From Thraustochytrium sp. TN22 (Eukaryota; Sar; Bigyra; Thraustochytrida; Thraustochytriidae): a DNA stretch of 64,000 nt. A model generated the notes under the pieces. It saw only the letters and a program-made list of their open reading frames with translations. It was not told the origin of the DNA and searched no databases. Shown piece by piece: positions 49,829 to 60,373 of this stretch. The translations under genes and the position numbers were made by a program. The stretch lies in assembly GCA_013306675.1 (NCBI GenBank), contig JABLUY010000067.1:62001-126000 (forward strand), read 5' to 3'. Numbering within the stretch: the first letter of the stretch is position 1; each line of letters begins with the position of its first letter.

Positions 49829-51547
49829 TCAGAGGCCAAAGCCCTCGCGGTGGAAATGGGCGGTGACGCCCTGGGAGCGGGCGGCCATGTCGACGGCCTG
49901 CATCAAGGCGTGGTCCATGCCTTGCGGGCCGCAGGTGAGGGCAGCGACGAGGGAGCCGCGCGCCAGGCCGGAGAGCGCGTCCGCGGCATGTGACATAAAG
50001 CAGGGGCGCCCGGGCGTCGTGGGAATATCGCGGATGCCGTGCACAGGGACCGCGTCTGGCGGGACGGCGTCGAGAGCCGCGGAGGCCATCGCGGTGTCGG
50101 CGTCGGGGGCCGGAAGCGGATCGACGCGGCCCGGGTCGGTAAGGTAAATGTGAACGTCGATGCAGTCGCTGCGAGAGGCGATGGCGGCGAGCACGGGACG
50201 AAACTCGTCGACGAGGCTCACGTCGCTGGTAGCGAAGACGAAGACGGCCGGGATGCCCGCGAGTGCACCACCCTCCGCGAGCTCGGCGAAGAGTGGCAGC
50301 AGGGGCGTGATGCCGATGCCGCCGGCCGCGAAGATGAGCGCGTCGTAGGCGAGCGGCGGGAGTGGGAGCTCAAGGCCGCCATAGGGCCCGTCGACATAGG
50401 CGGCGGCACCGACGAGCGTGTCGCTGAGGTCGACGGCGGCCCTGGTCCAGACGCCGGCGCCGCGCGGCGCGCGCATGTAGATCGTGGCTGCGGCGGGCGG
50501 GTCGTCATCGAGTGCGAGCGGCCCCTTGATCTTGTCGCTGCCATCATCGTCATGATGGTCTGCGCCGGCGCGGTCCGTGCGAACGTTGCAAACGCTGAAA
50601 GGGTGCGTCTGCCAGCGCGCGAGTGCTGGGATGTTGATGGAGACCCAGGCGGCGGGCGGGAAGCGCGGCAGCGCGAGCACCGAGGTGCCCTCGGGGGAGC
50701 TGGGCTCAAGCTCGACGCGGAGCGTGTCGGCGCCGATACGTCGTGCAGCCGCCACGCGCCAGGGCAGGCGCGTTGCGCGCCGTGCGCGCCAGAGCTTGTC
50801 CACCACCAGCAGCGCAAAAGGACCCGCGGCGAGCGCGATGAACTGGTCATGCTCGTGGTGCAGCAGCAAGAGCCCCATGTAGAGCGGCCCGCAGATGACG
50901 TGCGCGCGGTAGAAGAGGCGGAAGGCGGAGCGGCGCACGGACTCCCAGCTGAGCACCCAGAGCACGAGCAGCGGAACGAGCGCAAGCGAGCCGGCCAGAT
51001 TGTGTGGCTTGACGAACTTGGCTGGCAAGGTGCCCTCCTGCAGCCAGTTCAGGTAGAAGCCGACGCCGTGGAGCAGGCTGCCGACCGCCACAAGGTGGCC
51101 CGACCAGCGGTGCCAGCGCACCGTACGGTCCACCGAGAGCCCGAGCACGCGATACAGCGGCATGCGGCACATGAGGAGCAAGTTGAGCGCCGTGAGCATG
51201 TGCAGTGGCAGCCCGAAGTGGCGGCCCACCTTCATGAGCCGGTACAGCACGCGGTCGCACCCGGGCTTCTTGGAGCGCGCCTCGCAGCCGGCGCGGCCCA
51301 GCCAGGGCAGCGCGTCCGCGGCCAAGATGCCCAGCAGCACCACACCGGCCAGCGTCAGCCCCGCCAGCTGCGCCATGGTCAGCGTGCGCAGCTCCCACGG
51401 CAGCGCCCGCGCGCGAAGGAGCGGCCGCCATCCCGCCGTCGCGCGCCATGCCGCCCCGTGCCGTGCCGCCGCGCGCGGCGACGCGAGGCCGGCCGGAGAC
51501 GCGGCCGACGCCGTCCTCTTCACGCCCACCTCGCGCAGCTCCAGCAT
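49829..51547 (-). CDS. Ferric reductase / NADPH oxidase-like flavocytochrome
   Basis: The 572-residue protein starts in a GCAGG-ATG-CTG context. The N-terminal half holds about six membrane helices with paired histidines for two haems (HRWSGHLVAVGSLLHGVGF, then HVICG and HHEHD). The FAD-binding motif is HPFSVCN near residue 300. The nucleotide-binding motif AAGGIGITPLLPL and the terminal LTCGPQGMDHAL and FHREGFGL complete the FRE/NOX fold. Such enzymes move electrons from NADPH across a membrane to ferric iron or oxygen. No EF-hand or peroxidase domain is attached. Length and lack of extra domains fit either a metalloreductase or a short NOX, and sequence alone does not decide. Confidence 0.87.
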   Translation of the reverse strand: MLELREVGVKRTASAASPAGLASPRAAARHGAAWRATAGWRPLLRARALPWELRTLTMAQLAGLTLAGVVLLGILAADALPWLGRAGCEARSKKPGCDRVLYRLMKVGRHFGLPLHMLTALNLLLMCRMPLYRVLGLSVDRTVRWHRWSGHLVAVGSLLHGVGFYLNWLQEGTLPAKFVKPHNLAGSLALVPLLVLWVLSWESVRRSAFRLFYRAHVICGPLYMGLLLLHHEHDQFIALAAGPFALLVVDKLWRARRATRLPWRVAAARRIGADTLRVELEPSSPEGTSVLALPRFPPAAWVSINIPALARWQTHPFSVCNVRTDRAGADHHDDDGSDKIKGPLALDDDPPAAATIYMRAPRGAGVWTRAAVDLSDTLVGAAAYVDGPYGGLELPLPPLAYDALIFAAGGIGITPLLPLFAELAEGGALAGIPAVFVFATSDVSLVDEFRPVLAAIASRSDCIDVHIYLTDPGRVDPLPAPDADTAMASAALDAVPPDAVPVHGIRDIPTTPGRPCFMSHAADALSGLARGSLVAALTCGPQGMDHALMQAVDMAARSQGVTAHFHREGFGL

Positions 51548-52962
51548 CCTGCGGCCCGCTGGGCGCCGCGGGCAGCGCCTCCGAGTCGTGGCTCTGCGCG
51601 TTGAGAGACTGTCAGGGACACCGACCCGCAGGACGACGACAACCACAACGACAACAACCACTACACGACGACGACGAGCGCATCCAACAGAGCTTCGTGT
51701 ATGACGTGAACGCGCTCTTTTAGCAGAACGTCTCGTTGACTGCTTACGATGGCTCGGGCGTCCTGGACCTTGAGCTCGACCAGCGCTATCGGGACAAGGG
51801 CGAGGGCGTTGACGTGCTTTGTCACAAGGGCCTCGGGATGGCCAACATGGACGTCGGAGGGCGGTCTTGCTTCCTCAAAGCCGTGCCGTTCTCTGAGAAG
51901 GACGCGAATCGTACCGTTTTCTGAAAGGACGCAGACCGTGACCTTCTCAACGACCTGCAGGGCGGAGTGCTGCCGACTGTCGTCATGCACGGTCATGACA
52001 ACTTTTTCGGAGTACGTGCCGTGCTGACGAGGAAGGAGGGCATATCCCTCGCCAGCGGCAAGATCAAGGTCGCGCGTCGGGTTGAGCGCGCCGGTGGGAT
52101 TGCCAACCGCCACCGTGAGAGCTCAGCTGGGGAAGTCTTCATGGGTGCTGCGTCCCCAATCGTCTCGAGGTCCGTAAAGTCCATGGTGAAGGCGAAGGGA
52201 CGCTCGTTGTCGCCCGTGTTGAAGACCATGCGGGCTCCTGGGCGCTGAATCCCGACTCTGAAGGCGCAGTGCCACTGCCCTAGGTCCCGGGACTCGCGGC
52301 GCGGGTCCCAATCAGCGGTGACTGGGGGATCAGGACTGGCCGGGCACTGTCCACTGGCATTGCAGCTGCCCCTGGAGCAGCAGCGTGGACTTGCGAATCA
52401 GTCGACGACCCCAAGCCTGGCCTGGACATGAACGCCTCCGAGTCGTCACGGTCATGTTGTTTCGCGGATGTCACCTTGCGCGCCTAGCCCAGCGGCCCGA
52501 AGCTTCAGCTCGCGCGTGACGTGGGAAGTCGTCAGTCAAGTCCTGACGCGTTGAAGAGATGGCGCGTGCTGCGTCGCTCACGCTGCTCAACGCGCAGCCT
52601 CGTCAAGGAGCGAGTGCAGCATGTCGTTGGGCTGTGCAGCCTCGCGTTCAGGGAGCGAAACCACCGCAAGCGTGAAGTGCCGGCCGGGGCGAGGCCGGCG
52701 GGTCGAAGCCGAGCTAATCCACTGGAAGCCCGGCCAAGAGGCGACTTACGGGTCGGCCGCATGGCCTGCCAGACGCGCCGCATTCCGGCGGCCAGCTCAG
52801 GCTCTTTTTACGGTCGACAGAACGTGAGCAGCAGGCGAGGAGCGGGAGTCCACTTCGAGGCAGAACTGCAATCCACTCGCTTCACACCCTGCAAGACATT
52901 TTAAAAGCACGCGCGCGCGCGAGACAGAGTCAGAGACAGCAGGCACAGATCGCGGCGACAGG
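51548..52962. other. 1.4-kb divergent spacer with a possible coding relic
   Basis: It lies between the flavocytochrome (minus) and DUF4116 (plus) genes. CAGTGCCACTG/CACTGGCATTG sites occur at about 52267 and 52351. CCGAGTCGT-type sites occur at about 51578 and 52438. On the minus strand, about 52229-51661, two adjacent frames give protein-like text: one has GDNERPFAFTMDFTDLE, and the second runs 150 codons with TYSEKVVMTVHDDSR. No family could be confirmed and no continuous gene is made, so it is not annotated as coding. Confidence 0.35.
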
Positions 52963-53703
52963 ATGATCTTCGCGCAAGAGCCCGGCCTGGCGGTCCTCGG
53001 CAAGACGGAGCAGGAGGCGAGCAAGAGAACGACGCTGCAAGCCGTCCGGCAGGACGGGCTGGCGCTGGAGCTAGCGGAGGAGGCGTTGCGGGACGACGCT
53101 GAGGTGGTGACCGAGGCGGTGCAGCAAAACGGGCTAGCGCTGTTCTGCGCGTCGGAAGCATTGCGCGCGAATCGCGACGTGGTGGTCGCGGCGGTCTCAC
53201 AGCGCGGCGCGGCGCTGGAGTTCGCGGCCGAGGAGCTGCGCGCGGACCGCGAGGTGGTCAAGATGGCGGTGCGGCAGAGCTGGTCGGCGCTGCGGTTCGC
53301 GGCGGTGGGCGTGCGTAGCGACGCGGACGTGGTGCTGGCGGCGGCCTCGCAGTCCGACAGCGCGCTCTTCGAGGTAGAGGACTGCTTCTGGGAGGATGTG
53401 CCAGTGGCCAAGCGGACGCTCTTGGCCATCGTCAAGCGGCACGGGCTGGCGCTGCAGCACGCACCGGCGCACCTGCGTGCGGACCGCGAGGTGGTCATGC
53501 GCGCCGTGCAGCAGGACGGTCTCGCGCTGCACTTTGCTTCGGCGGCGCTCCGCGCGGACCGCGAGGTCGTGCTTGAGGCGGTGCAGGAGGATGCAGCCGC
53601 GCTCCAGTACGCGTCGGCCGCGCTCCGTGCCGACGCCGAAGTGCAACGCGTGGCGGCTGCGAGCGCCGCCACGGTGGCGGCTGAAGACCTGCTCCTAGTC
53701 TGA
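52963..53703 (+). CDS. DUF4116 repeat protein
   Basis: The 246-residue protein is made almost wholly of DUF4116-type helical repeats of about 24-26 residues, consensus LRADREVVLxAVxQxGxAL-x-FAS. About eight units can be counted, and the fifth to sixth are diverged (FEVEDCFWEDVPVAKRTLL). DUF4116 arrays are common in stramenopiles and some other protists. Their function is unknown, and they may form a solenoid for protein binding. No signal peptide or membrane segment is present. It ends with a Ser/Ala/Leu tail. It is convergent with the methyltransferase gene, with a 73-bp spacer between stops. Confidence 0.85.
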   Translation: MIFAQEPGLAVLGKTEQEASKRTTLQAVRQDGLALELAEEALRDDAEVVTEAVQQNGLALFCASEALRANRDVVVAAVSQRGAALEFAAEELRADREVVKMAVRQSWSALRFAAVGVRSDADVVLAAASQSDSALFEVEDCFWEDVPVAKRTLLAIVKRHGLALQHAPAHLRADREVVMRAVQQDGLALHFASAALRADREVVLEAVQEDAAALQYASAALRADAEVQRVAAASAATVAAEDLLLV

Positions 53704-53776
53704 TCTGATCTGTGTGGTGTGTATGTGTGTGTGTGTTTGGGAGTAGCATTCAGGCTGTGCAGCAGCGTAAGCTAAC

Positions 53777-55110
53777 CTATGATTTTTCGCGCTTGATCGC
53801 CACAGTCTGTACGATGCGGTAGACCGAGCGCAGCATGCTGCGCTCGTTGGTGTTGTAGCCGATGTCCTGCCACGCCTCCTCTCGAAAGTCAAAGCCGTAG
53901 GCTGTGGCGACCGCCTTGACCTCCTCCCAAGAGAGCTCCACGGAGGTCTCGTAGCGCGGGTCCTGGTCGTTTTGGGCGCCAGAGCGCGCGGCGCGCGGCG
54001 CGCTGGACTGCCAGTGCCAGAGCAACGGCCCGCCGTTGATCCATACGCCGCCCGGCTTGAGGCAGCGGTGGATGACCTTGATGTACTCGAGGATGTTGGG
54101 CGCCGTGTCGATGAAGAAGCAGGTTACGACCGCGTCCCACTTGGCCACATCCTTGCCGTACACGAGCAGGAACTCGCCGGCGCACATGCTCATCTCCGCG
54201 CGGTTGCCGGGTCTTAGCTGCAGCAGCTCGGTGGCCGACACGTCCGGAATGCGCACGGCGCGGCAGGCGTCCTCCGCCTTGACCACATTGGACGGGTTGT
54301 GAATCCCTGCGCGCCGGTTCATCACGATGGCAGCGAGTAAAAAAATCACAATCAAGAGTGAAAAAGTCAGCCGGCCGTTGTGCAGGGGCGAGGTGGCCGC
54401 GTCGCGCGACGGCCCGGGCGTCACGCGACGAGGAAAGACGTTCGGAACCTACATGGGTGCACCTCGAGCTGGTGCTCGGGCGCGGAGCTCTGCATCACGT
54501 TGAGGATGAAGTCGCTGGTGACGAGCATCTGGTAGGAAAACTCGTTGCCCTCACAGCTGTAGCCGCGCGCCACGACCTCGGCCAGCAGGCGGCCCAAGCC
54601 AGCGCCCGGCACGAGCACGCGGCGCGCGCCATCGTCGCCGGCGTCCACGTACTGCTCGAGCCAGCGCAGCAGGGGTGTGAAGCACTTGTCCCGCTCCTCG
54701 CGGCCTTCGGCAGCCCATTCGCGCGCGCACTGGTGCAGCGTGCTCCGCACCTTGCTCAGGTTGCGCACCTGCGTGCTGAGGTCCGGCACACGCGGCAGCT
54801 TGCCGCGGCCGCGGCAGTTCTGCAGCACCTCGTCGAAGAAGTTCTGGTTCTTGAGTACTGCCTGCCGCAGCGCCTCCATGCGCCGCTCCACGCCCGCCTC
54901 GCCTTCGGGCAGCAGGCGCACGAGCTCCGGCAGCCGCTGCAGGTTGCGCCGCCGCCGCGCCACAGCGTCGTCCATGTCCGCGCCATACGTCTCGAACGCG
55001 TGCAGCACCTCGTCGAAGTGCCGCTGCTCCTCTGCGCCGGCCTCGGCGGCTGCCTCCGCGGCCGCCGCCTCGCCGCCGCCGCCGCCGCCCAGCGCCGCGC
55101 CCGTGCTCAT
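53777..55110 (-). CDS. CARNMT1: Carnosine N-methyltransferase (N2227 family), two exons
   Basis: Exons 55110-54453 and 54306-53777 join to 395 residues. The 146-bp intron is GT-AG (donor GTAGGT, acceptor GCGCAG). It splits a Trp codon so that splicing gives EVHPWIHNPSNVV, equivalent to the YPWIHQFSN segment of human CARNMT1. The SAM-binding block is RVLVPGAGLGRLLAEVVARG, followed by EGNEFSYQML. The catalytic-domain blocks are FFIDTAPNILEYI, GGVWINGGPLLWHW and ELSWEEVKAVA. The family methylates carnosine or related histidine-containing peptides to anserine-type products, and the yeast homologue (YNL092W) is a nuclear-cytosolic enzyme. An N-terminal Ala/Gly stretch is not conserved. Without the intron the gene would read as two unrelated open frames. 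Confidence 0.9.
54307..54452 (-). other. Intron of the carnosine N-methyltransferase gene
   Basis: This is a 146-bp GT-AG, phase-1 intron. It is T-rich in its middle on the coding strand, unlike the exons. Its removal restores the conserved HPWIH motif. Confidence 0.85.
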
Positions 55111-56340
55111 CCTGGGTGGCCTCGATCAAGCTGCGCCTTGGGCTTCTGCGTCGTCACCTTGGTCGCCATCCTCGTCCTCCTCCAGCGGTCTGCGCCACGA
55201 CTCGTGCTCGCTCGCTCGCTCGGGCTCGCCGCCAGAGCGCTGGCGGCCGGGCTTGCCACTGCAGAGCGCGGGCTCCGAGTCGAGCTCGAGCATGAAGTCG
55301 GAGTTGATGTGTTTCTTGCTGCAATGCACAGACTTGGACGAATGGCGTCGTCCGAGTCGTGTGCGTTGGATCAGGCTGCAGTGCCGAGCTGCAACGAACG
55401 AAGCACGTTAGTCGTGCTGGCGACGGCCGACGCCAGCCCGTCGGCGCGAAGCAACCGATCGTACTCGCGGTGAGTCCTCGCTGGCTGGTGGGTCCTCACA
55501 GGGCCTCACCGGGCCTGGCACCGGCCTCACTGCAAGGTCGGCGACGAGCTCCATCAAAACACGAGCGACGAGCAATTTCTGATCTTCCCATGATTGCTCG
55601 CTGCGAATTCTCGCGAGTCCTCGCGAGTTCTCGCTTTGCCCCTTCGCTGGTCCTCGCGGCGCATCGGCTTGATGCGCAATCATGGAAGCGGCACTGGCAC
55701 TGCAGGCTAAATCGGCTAAATCATCTGAGACGCAGCCTGGCTAGCTGCCAGCTAGCTGGCACGCGGCGGTCGCGACGCCTCGTGACGGTGCCTGCCAGTC
55801 CGAGCCCGCAAGTCGCGCCCAGACCGCCAGATCACCGCCGCCACGAGCGATCAGGCCGCGCCGCGAGCGATCAGGAGCCGCACGCGAGAGCTACTTGCGA
55901 GCCTGCGAGCCGCGCCCCGACCTGGAGAGCTGGCAGCGCTCGCCCGCCTCGCGGCCGGCCCTGAGAATTCGGAGGGCGGCCTCGCGGGCCATCACGATGA
56001 CTTGGTACGCGGCCGCGAAGTTTACCTCTAATTAACTTCATCAAAAAGGAAGATATGTACCATCTCAGCTGATACAGTATGGTTTTGGCGGAGGACGCCG
56101 GGTACGCGCTGGGGTACGCGCGCTGGTCCGGCGAACCTGCACGACAGGCCAGCCATGATCACATGATCAACCAACTTGAAGATCACCGCGCAGGGCGAGC
56201 TCGGAACGCGAGAGCGGAGCGCGAGGCGAGGGCGAGCCCGAGCCCGAAGCAAACCTGCATCGCTCTCGAGGGCCAGGCGCGGCGGGGGCGAGCAGCGGCG
56301 AGCGGGCGCCAGGCTCTGGTCCCTGTCGTCGTCGGGGAGA
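55111..56340. promoter_or_regulatory. Divergent spacer, methyltransferase / LRR gene
   Basis: No gene is recognised in 1.2 kb. A GCACTGGCACTGCAGG site lies at 55690-55705. CCGAGTCG-type sites lie at about 55275 and 55350. A TAATTAA-containing AT patch lies at about 56030-56055, about 300 bp upstream of the LRR ATG. Confidence 0.45.
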
Positions 56341-58491
56341 ATGAGGATGGGCCTGCCGTGCGGCCAGCACGGGGACGCGGCGAACGGGACGGGCAGCAGA
56401 CTGCCCGAGAGAGACTCGCTCGCGTTTGCGGCGGTGCTGACGATCGGCGTGCTGGTCACGGTGCTGGTCATTGTGGTGCAGGATGTAGGGGTGGGCGCGA
56501 GCATTCGGACGACGCGCTGTGAATGCAGCGAGACAGGGCCGGCGGGGGCACCCACTGCGCTCGTGTGCAGCCCGTGCGGAACCTTCCCGCTGTTCGAGGA
56601 GAGATTCGCCGCGCTTGAGTCGCTGTACGTGTGCAGGACGCTGTGATGAATGACGACGAGAGAAAGCTGCACGCTCACATGAGGCGCTGCACAGCTTCGT
56701 CCGCGGCGCCGGGTCCACGAGCATCTTCGTGGCGCCGGCCTCGCTCCCTCTCTTCACCTCGCTCAGCAGCTTCACGATGCTCTCACACTCGCAGCTGCGC
56801 TCGCTTCCCGAAGGGCTCGGCGCCCTCACCGGGCTGACCTCCTTGTATGTTCCTGCTTCCTTGGGACAGCATGCGGAAGACACTCAGCTGACGCGCGTAC
56901 ATGCAGAGTCCTGGAGGGCCTCGGGCTCACGGAGCTTCCTGAGAGCATCGGGGCGCTCTCCAACCTGACCTTGCTGTACGTCCTTGGCAAGCGTCTGTGC
57001 GTACGTGCGCCAAGCCTAACAGTGCGCTCGCTCCAATCAATGCGAAACCAGCTCCCTCACCCGCAATAAGCTCAGCTTGTTGCCCACCTCCATCACCAGT
57101 CTAACCAGGGTCTCTGAGCTGTACGTGCAATCCGCAACCTGACGCCCTACGGATTGCAGCGCCTTGTCGAGCTGACCGGATCCACAACGAAACCCCTAAC
57201 GCAGCTGGGCCCCAGAAAACCAGCTTGCGCTAATTCCGGCCGCCATCGGGGGGATGTCGAGTCTGACCATGCTGTACGTGCGGCGCGTGTTGGTCCTACA
57301 GGTGGGACCTGACGGCACGATCTTCATTTGCAAAGCGAGGCGTATTGACCCATCCTCACCTCCAATCGCGCAGCCAGCTCTATGGGAACTCACTCAGCGA
57401 GCTGCCAGAGAGCATAAGCGAGCTGGGGCGCCTGAAATTACTGTACGAGCTCGCGATGCGCCGATCCGGCGCGAGCCCCAGCACTGACGCATGAGGCACG
57501 CAGAAACGTCTTTGAAAACCATCTGACAGCGCTGCCCGAGGGCATTCAAGGCCTGACCAGCCTTGAGCAGCTGTGAGTCACGCCGAGCGCGTGGGAACCC
57601 TGACAATTTTGTGGAGACTGACGCGCCCGGCAACCTGCGTGTGAAGCGGTGTGTATGATAATCGCCTTTCATCGCTTCCCACTGGCATCTCCGGGCTCGT
57701 GAATCTCCCCAATCTGTATGTAACGGTCTCCTTCAGTGCGCGCGAGCCGGCATACTGACGCACCTGTCCAACTCCGCCCGCCGGCGAAGCGCGCTCGGAT
57801 CCAATCGATTGACTTCGCTACCCAGGAGCATCGGTGACCTGAGCCAGCTGAAGACCTTGTATGTCCCAGGGCCTGCGAAGATCGAAGAGTCACCACTGAC
57901 AAGCGCTTGCTGACCAGGTTGTGCACGGAGAACCTTCTTACCGGGCTCCCAGAAGAGATCGGCCAGCTGGCCCAGCTCAAAGAACTGTACGTACTAAGTT
58001 AGGGATGCAAAGAGGATCCTGCAGTCGACTCACGCATGCGCAGCTACCTCGGAACGAACCTGCTCTCTTCGCTCCCTGATTCAATCGGTCAACTGGGCCG
58101 CCTCGACACCCTCTCAATCGACGACAACCCAAGCTTGGCGTCGCTGCCACTCACTATGACAAACCTGACCTCGCTCAGGTCGCTCTACACGAGGGATCTC
58201 ACCCTTTGCGGCGACCAGCCGAACATGGACCTCCTCGACCTTCCTTACGAGCACCCTGATAGAAATTGGTCGGCAATCGGGGACACGGCGTGTCCAGCCT
58301 CGACACGCAACATTACCATGGACTCACTGTCGAGCGCAGCAGCGGCACATGGCGCGCCCTCGATCGCCCTCGTGGCTGCAGCCGCCGTCATCTCATCGTG
58401 CCTCGTCGTGCTCCGGAGGCCGGCCCCACCAGCGGACGAGCCAGACTCGTCGCAGGTTACGGATTTGGATGCCAGTGGCCCAGAGCCGTAA
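56341..58491 (+). CDS. Leucine-rich-repeat single-pass membrane protein, 11 exons
   Basis: Predicted exons are 56341-56624, 56770-56844, 56907-56975, 57052-57120, 57205-57273, 57374-57442, 57504-57572, 57647-57715, 57790-57858, 57918-57986 and 58044-58491, giving 452 residues. Every intron (57 to 145 bp) is GT-AG and phase 2, splitting a Leu codon. Exons 3-10 are each exactly 69 nt and encode one 23-residue repeat of the form L-x5-N-x-L-x2-LP-x2-I-x2-L. A hydrophobic segment at about residues 29-50 (LTIGVLVTVLVIVV) may be a signal anchor. It is followed by a Cys-containing cap. A second membrane helix near the C-terminus (IALVAAAAVISSCLVV) precedes a short acidic tail. It looks like an LRR receptor without a kinase. 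The ligand is unknown. Exon 2 could start three bases earlier. Confidence 0.82.
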
Positions 58492-58646
58492 CAAGAAACC
58501 AGAAAAGGATGTGTTTGTAAGAAGCAAAAATTTCGTCGTTGTAGTGTACATGACCAAGGAGTCAGGACTGGGAGGACACGGAGGATACATGGGTCAAGAT
58601 TCAGCAGGCACATGCCAGTGGCGGGACGCGGTTGACTCGCCCTGGG

Positions 58647-59078
58647 TTAGCGGGCCACCTGGACAAGAGCGACGCGCGGGCAGTCGGTGATGCCCAAACG
58701 CTTCATGCGCGCCACCACGACCGTCCGGACACTTTCGCGGCATTCAAAGAGGTCGTGCATGGAGGTTCCTCGGAGGTCAAAGCAGGCCTCGTATACTGCG
58801 GTCTCCTCGCTAGTCATGCAGCGCGGAGAGAAAACCGAGTTGGCGTCACGAGCGAGGTCAAAGAGCTCCTCCTCGTCCTCAAAGAGTTCGTACGGCGGCT
58901 CGGGCGGGCCACCCGAGCCTCCATAAAATTCGGCATCGTCGTCGCTAACCCAGCGCGGCGCCTCATCGTGCGTGGCGCCCCGGAGCTGGCCAGCCTTGGG
59001 CGGCGGCAGCTCCTGCGCCGCGGCGAGCGAGCAGACTAGGGCCGTGACAGCCGCGGCGACCGTGGCGCTCGCCCGCAT
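58647..59078 (-). CDS. Small secreted cysteine-containing protein
   Basis: The 143-residue protein has a clear signal peptide (MRASATVAAAVTALVCSLAA, cleavage likely after AAA-Q or nearby). The mature part has a Gly/Pro/Glu-rich acidic linker and a C-terminal block with four Cys (RCMTSEETAVYEACFD, LFECRE, TDCPRV). Spacing suggests two disulphides in a small helical fold. No family is recognised. Small secreted Cys proteins of this kind are common in osmotrophic protists, as wall, adhesion or effector proteins. The role is unknown. Frames on the opposite strand have no signal peptide or domain. Confidence 0.65.
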   Translation of the reverse strand: MRASATVAAAVTALVCSLAAAQELPPPKAGQLRGATHDEAPRWVSDDDAEFYGGSGGPPEPPYELFEDEEELFDLARDANSVFSPRCMTSEETAVYEACFDLRGTSMHDLFECRESVRTVVVARMKRLGITDCPRVALVQVAR

Positions 59079-59806
59079 GCTGGCTATCCTGCCGTTGTCC
59101 TCCTACTTGGAGTGGGCAGGTATGAGAGTCTCGGGTGATCGAGATTTGCTTAGCGAGCGAGCGAGCGAGCGAGCGAGCGAGCGAGCGAGCGAGCAAACTT
59201 GTCAGCGAATAGTTCCAGCCATCTGCTGCGGCGCGACCGTGCAAGGCGCCGTTTCACGCCCTCCGTTGCGCACACAGGGCAGCTCGCAATGTCCCGCAGT
59301 GTCCACGCGCGCCCACGCGCCTTTGTGGAGAGAGAACCTGCCAACGGCTTCGGCGCCGGCTGCACGCGCGGGTTGACTGTTACCCACTTTTTCATCAAGA
59401 ACAACGTCAAGTGCCAGTGGTGAAGGAGTGGTCACGCCAAGGTCAAAGTCTTGCGTCAGCTGCCGCGCATGTACAGGGCTCGCTCGCCTCCTCCTCTCTC
59501 CTCTGCAACACCGCCCACTCATTCGTGTCGTCACGTCCTCCACTTTTATCTGTTTATTGCGATGCATTGCGGTGTGCCTCGAGCGGGTTCGAGGCCAAGT
59601 GGCCCAACGGACTGGAGTGGGTCCGGGCCAAGGCTGCGCTCCCAAAGCTATCCGCATGCCGTTTGTGCATGGCTGCAAGCAGCAACTTGCGACCACTGTG
59701 AGGGGTGCATGCACTGCCGTCTCAGATAGAAGTAAAAGGAGGCTCGCGACGCGTGGCGCGGCGTAATGTCCACACGTGCTGTTCAAAGAAAGCGGTCCAA
59801 GTGGGC

Positions 59807-59835
59807 AGCATCATGATGATGATCATTATAATGCT
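59807..59835. repeat. 29-bp AT-rich near-palindrome
   Basis: The arms begin AGCAT and end ATGCT around a central TGATGATCA. Twelve of 14 base pairs match about a central base. It stands out in GC-rich surroundings and lies in non-coding DNA. Confidence 0.7.
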
Positions 59836-60281
59836 TTCAGTGAGGGACGGGATGCGAGATGGCTCGCGTATTAGGGAAGGACACCTCGAATGAGGACCAG
59901 ACGCCAGACCAGCCGGTCGTCCGGTGTGACGCCGGAGAAGACCTCCCTCCCTCAACGACCTTCAAAGATCTCATCGAAAAGCTGCCGTGGCGGTGCAATC
60001 TGCCTGCCCATCACATCTCCGGGGCCGGAGACACATAGTGTCGAGGTCTGAGACTCGCGAGCACTGACGCACTGGAGGAGCGCCATTCATAGCATGATTC
60101 ACCTGTGCCTCCACATGCCACGGCCTCAGCAGACTCTCAGCGTCATCACGAGCCTTTTACCCTGCACCTCGCCTGGCCGCCTCGGCCTGCTCGGAGGCGT
60201 GACTTTGCTGCGTTGTATTTCACTCGGAACCATGAGCTGATCAACTTTCACGTTTGACAACCTGTTGCGTGCGCGATGTCG

Positions 60282-60343
60282 TTTCGAGAGACGACAGGAA
60301 ATTGGTCTCAAATTTCGAGAGACGACAGCAAATTGGTCTCAAA
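60282..60343. repeat. 31-bp tandem duplicate, each with a small hairpin
   Basis: Units 60282-60312 and 60313-60343 differ at one base (AGGAA versus AGCAA). Each contains GAGAC and GTCTC arms 13 bases apart. They lie 30 bases beyond the stop of the VWA-Hint gene on the minus strand, so they would sit in its 3' UTR or terminator. Confidence 0.8.
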
Positions 60344-60373
60344 TCGGTTATGTTCGGCGTGCATGACTGCGAA

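Larger units (their letters stand above)
59079..60373. other. 1.3-kb spacer with GCGA microsatellite and palindrome
   Basis: No gene is supported. A (GCGA)n array lies at about 59155-59192, directly upstream of the secreted-protein start. A 29-bp near-palindrome lies at 59807-59835. A 31-bp tandem duplicate with small hairpins lies at 60282-60343, near the 3' end of the next gene. A minus-strand frame at 59202-59786 has no recognisable domain. Confidence 0.45.

Noticed and set aside
50039-51604. 521-codon plus-strand frame over the flavocytochrome gene
   Set aside because: The minus strand carries FAD and NADPH motifs and haem histidines. The plus frame is Arg/Glu-rich text without motifs.
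59575-59610. tRNA B-box-like GGGTTCGAGGCC
   Set aside because: No matching A box, acceptor stem or anticodon arm could be drawn around it.
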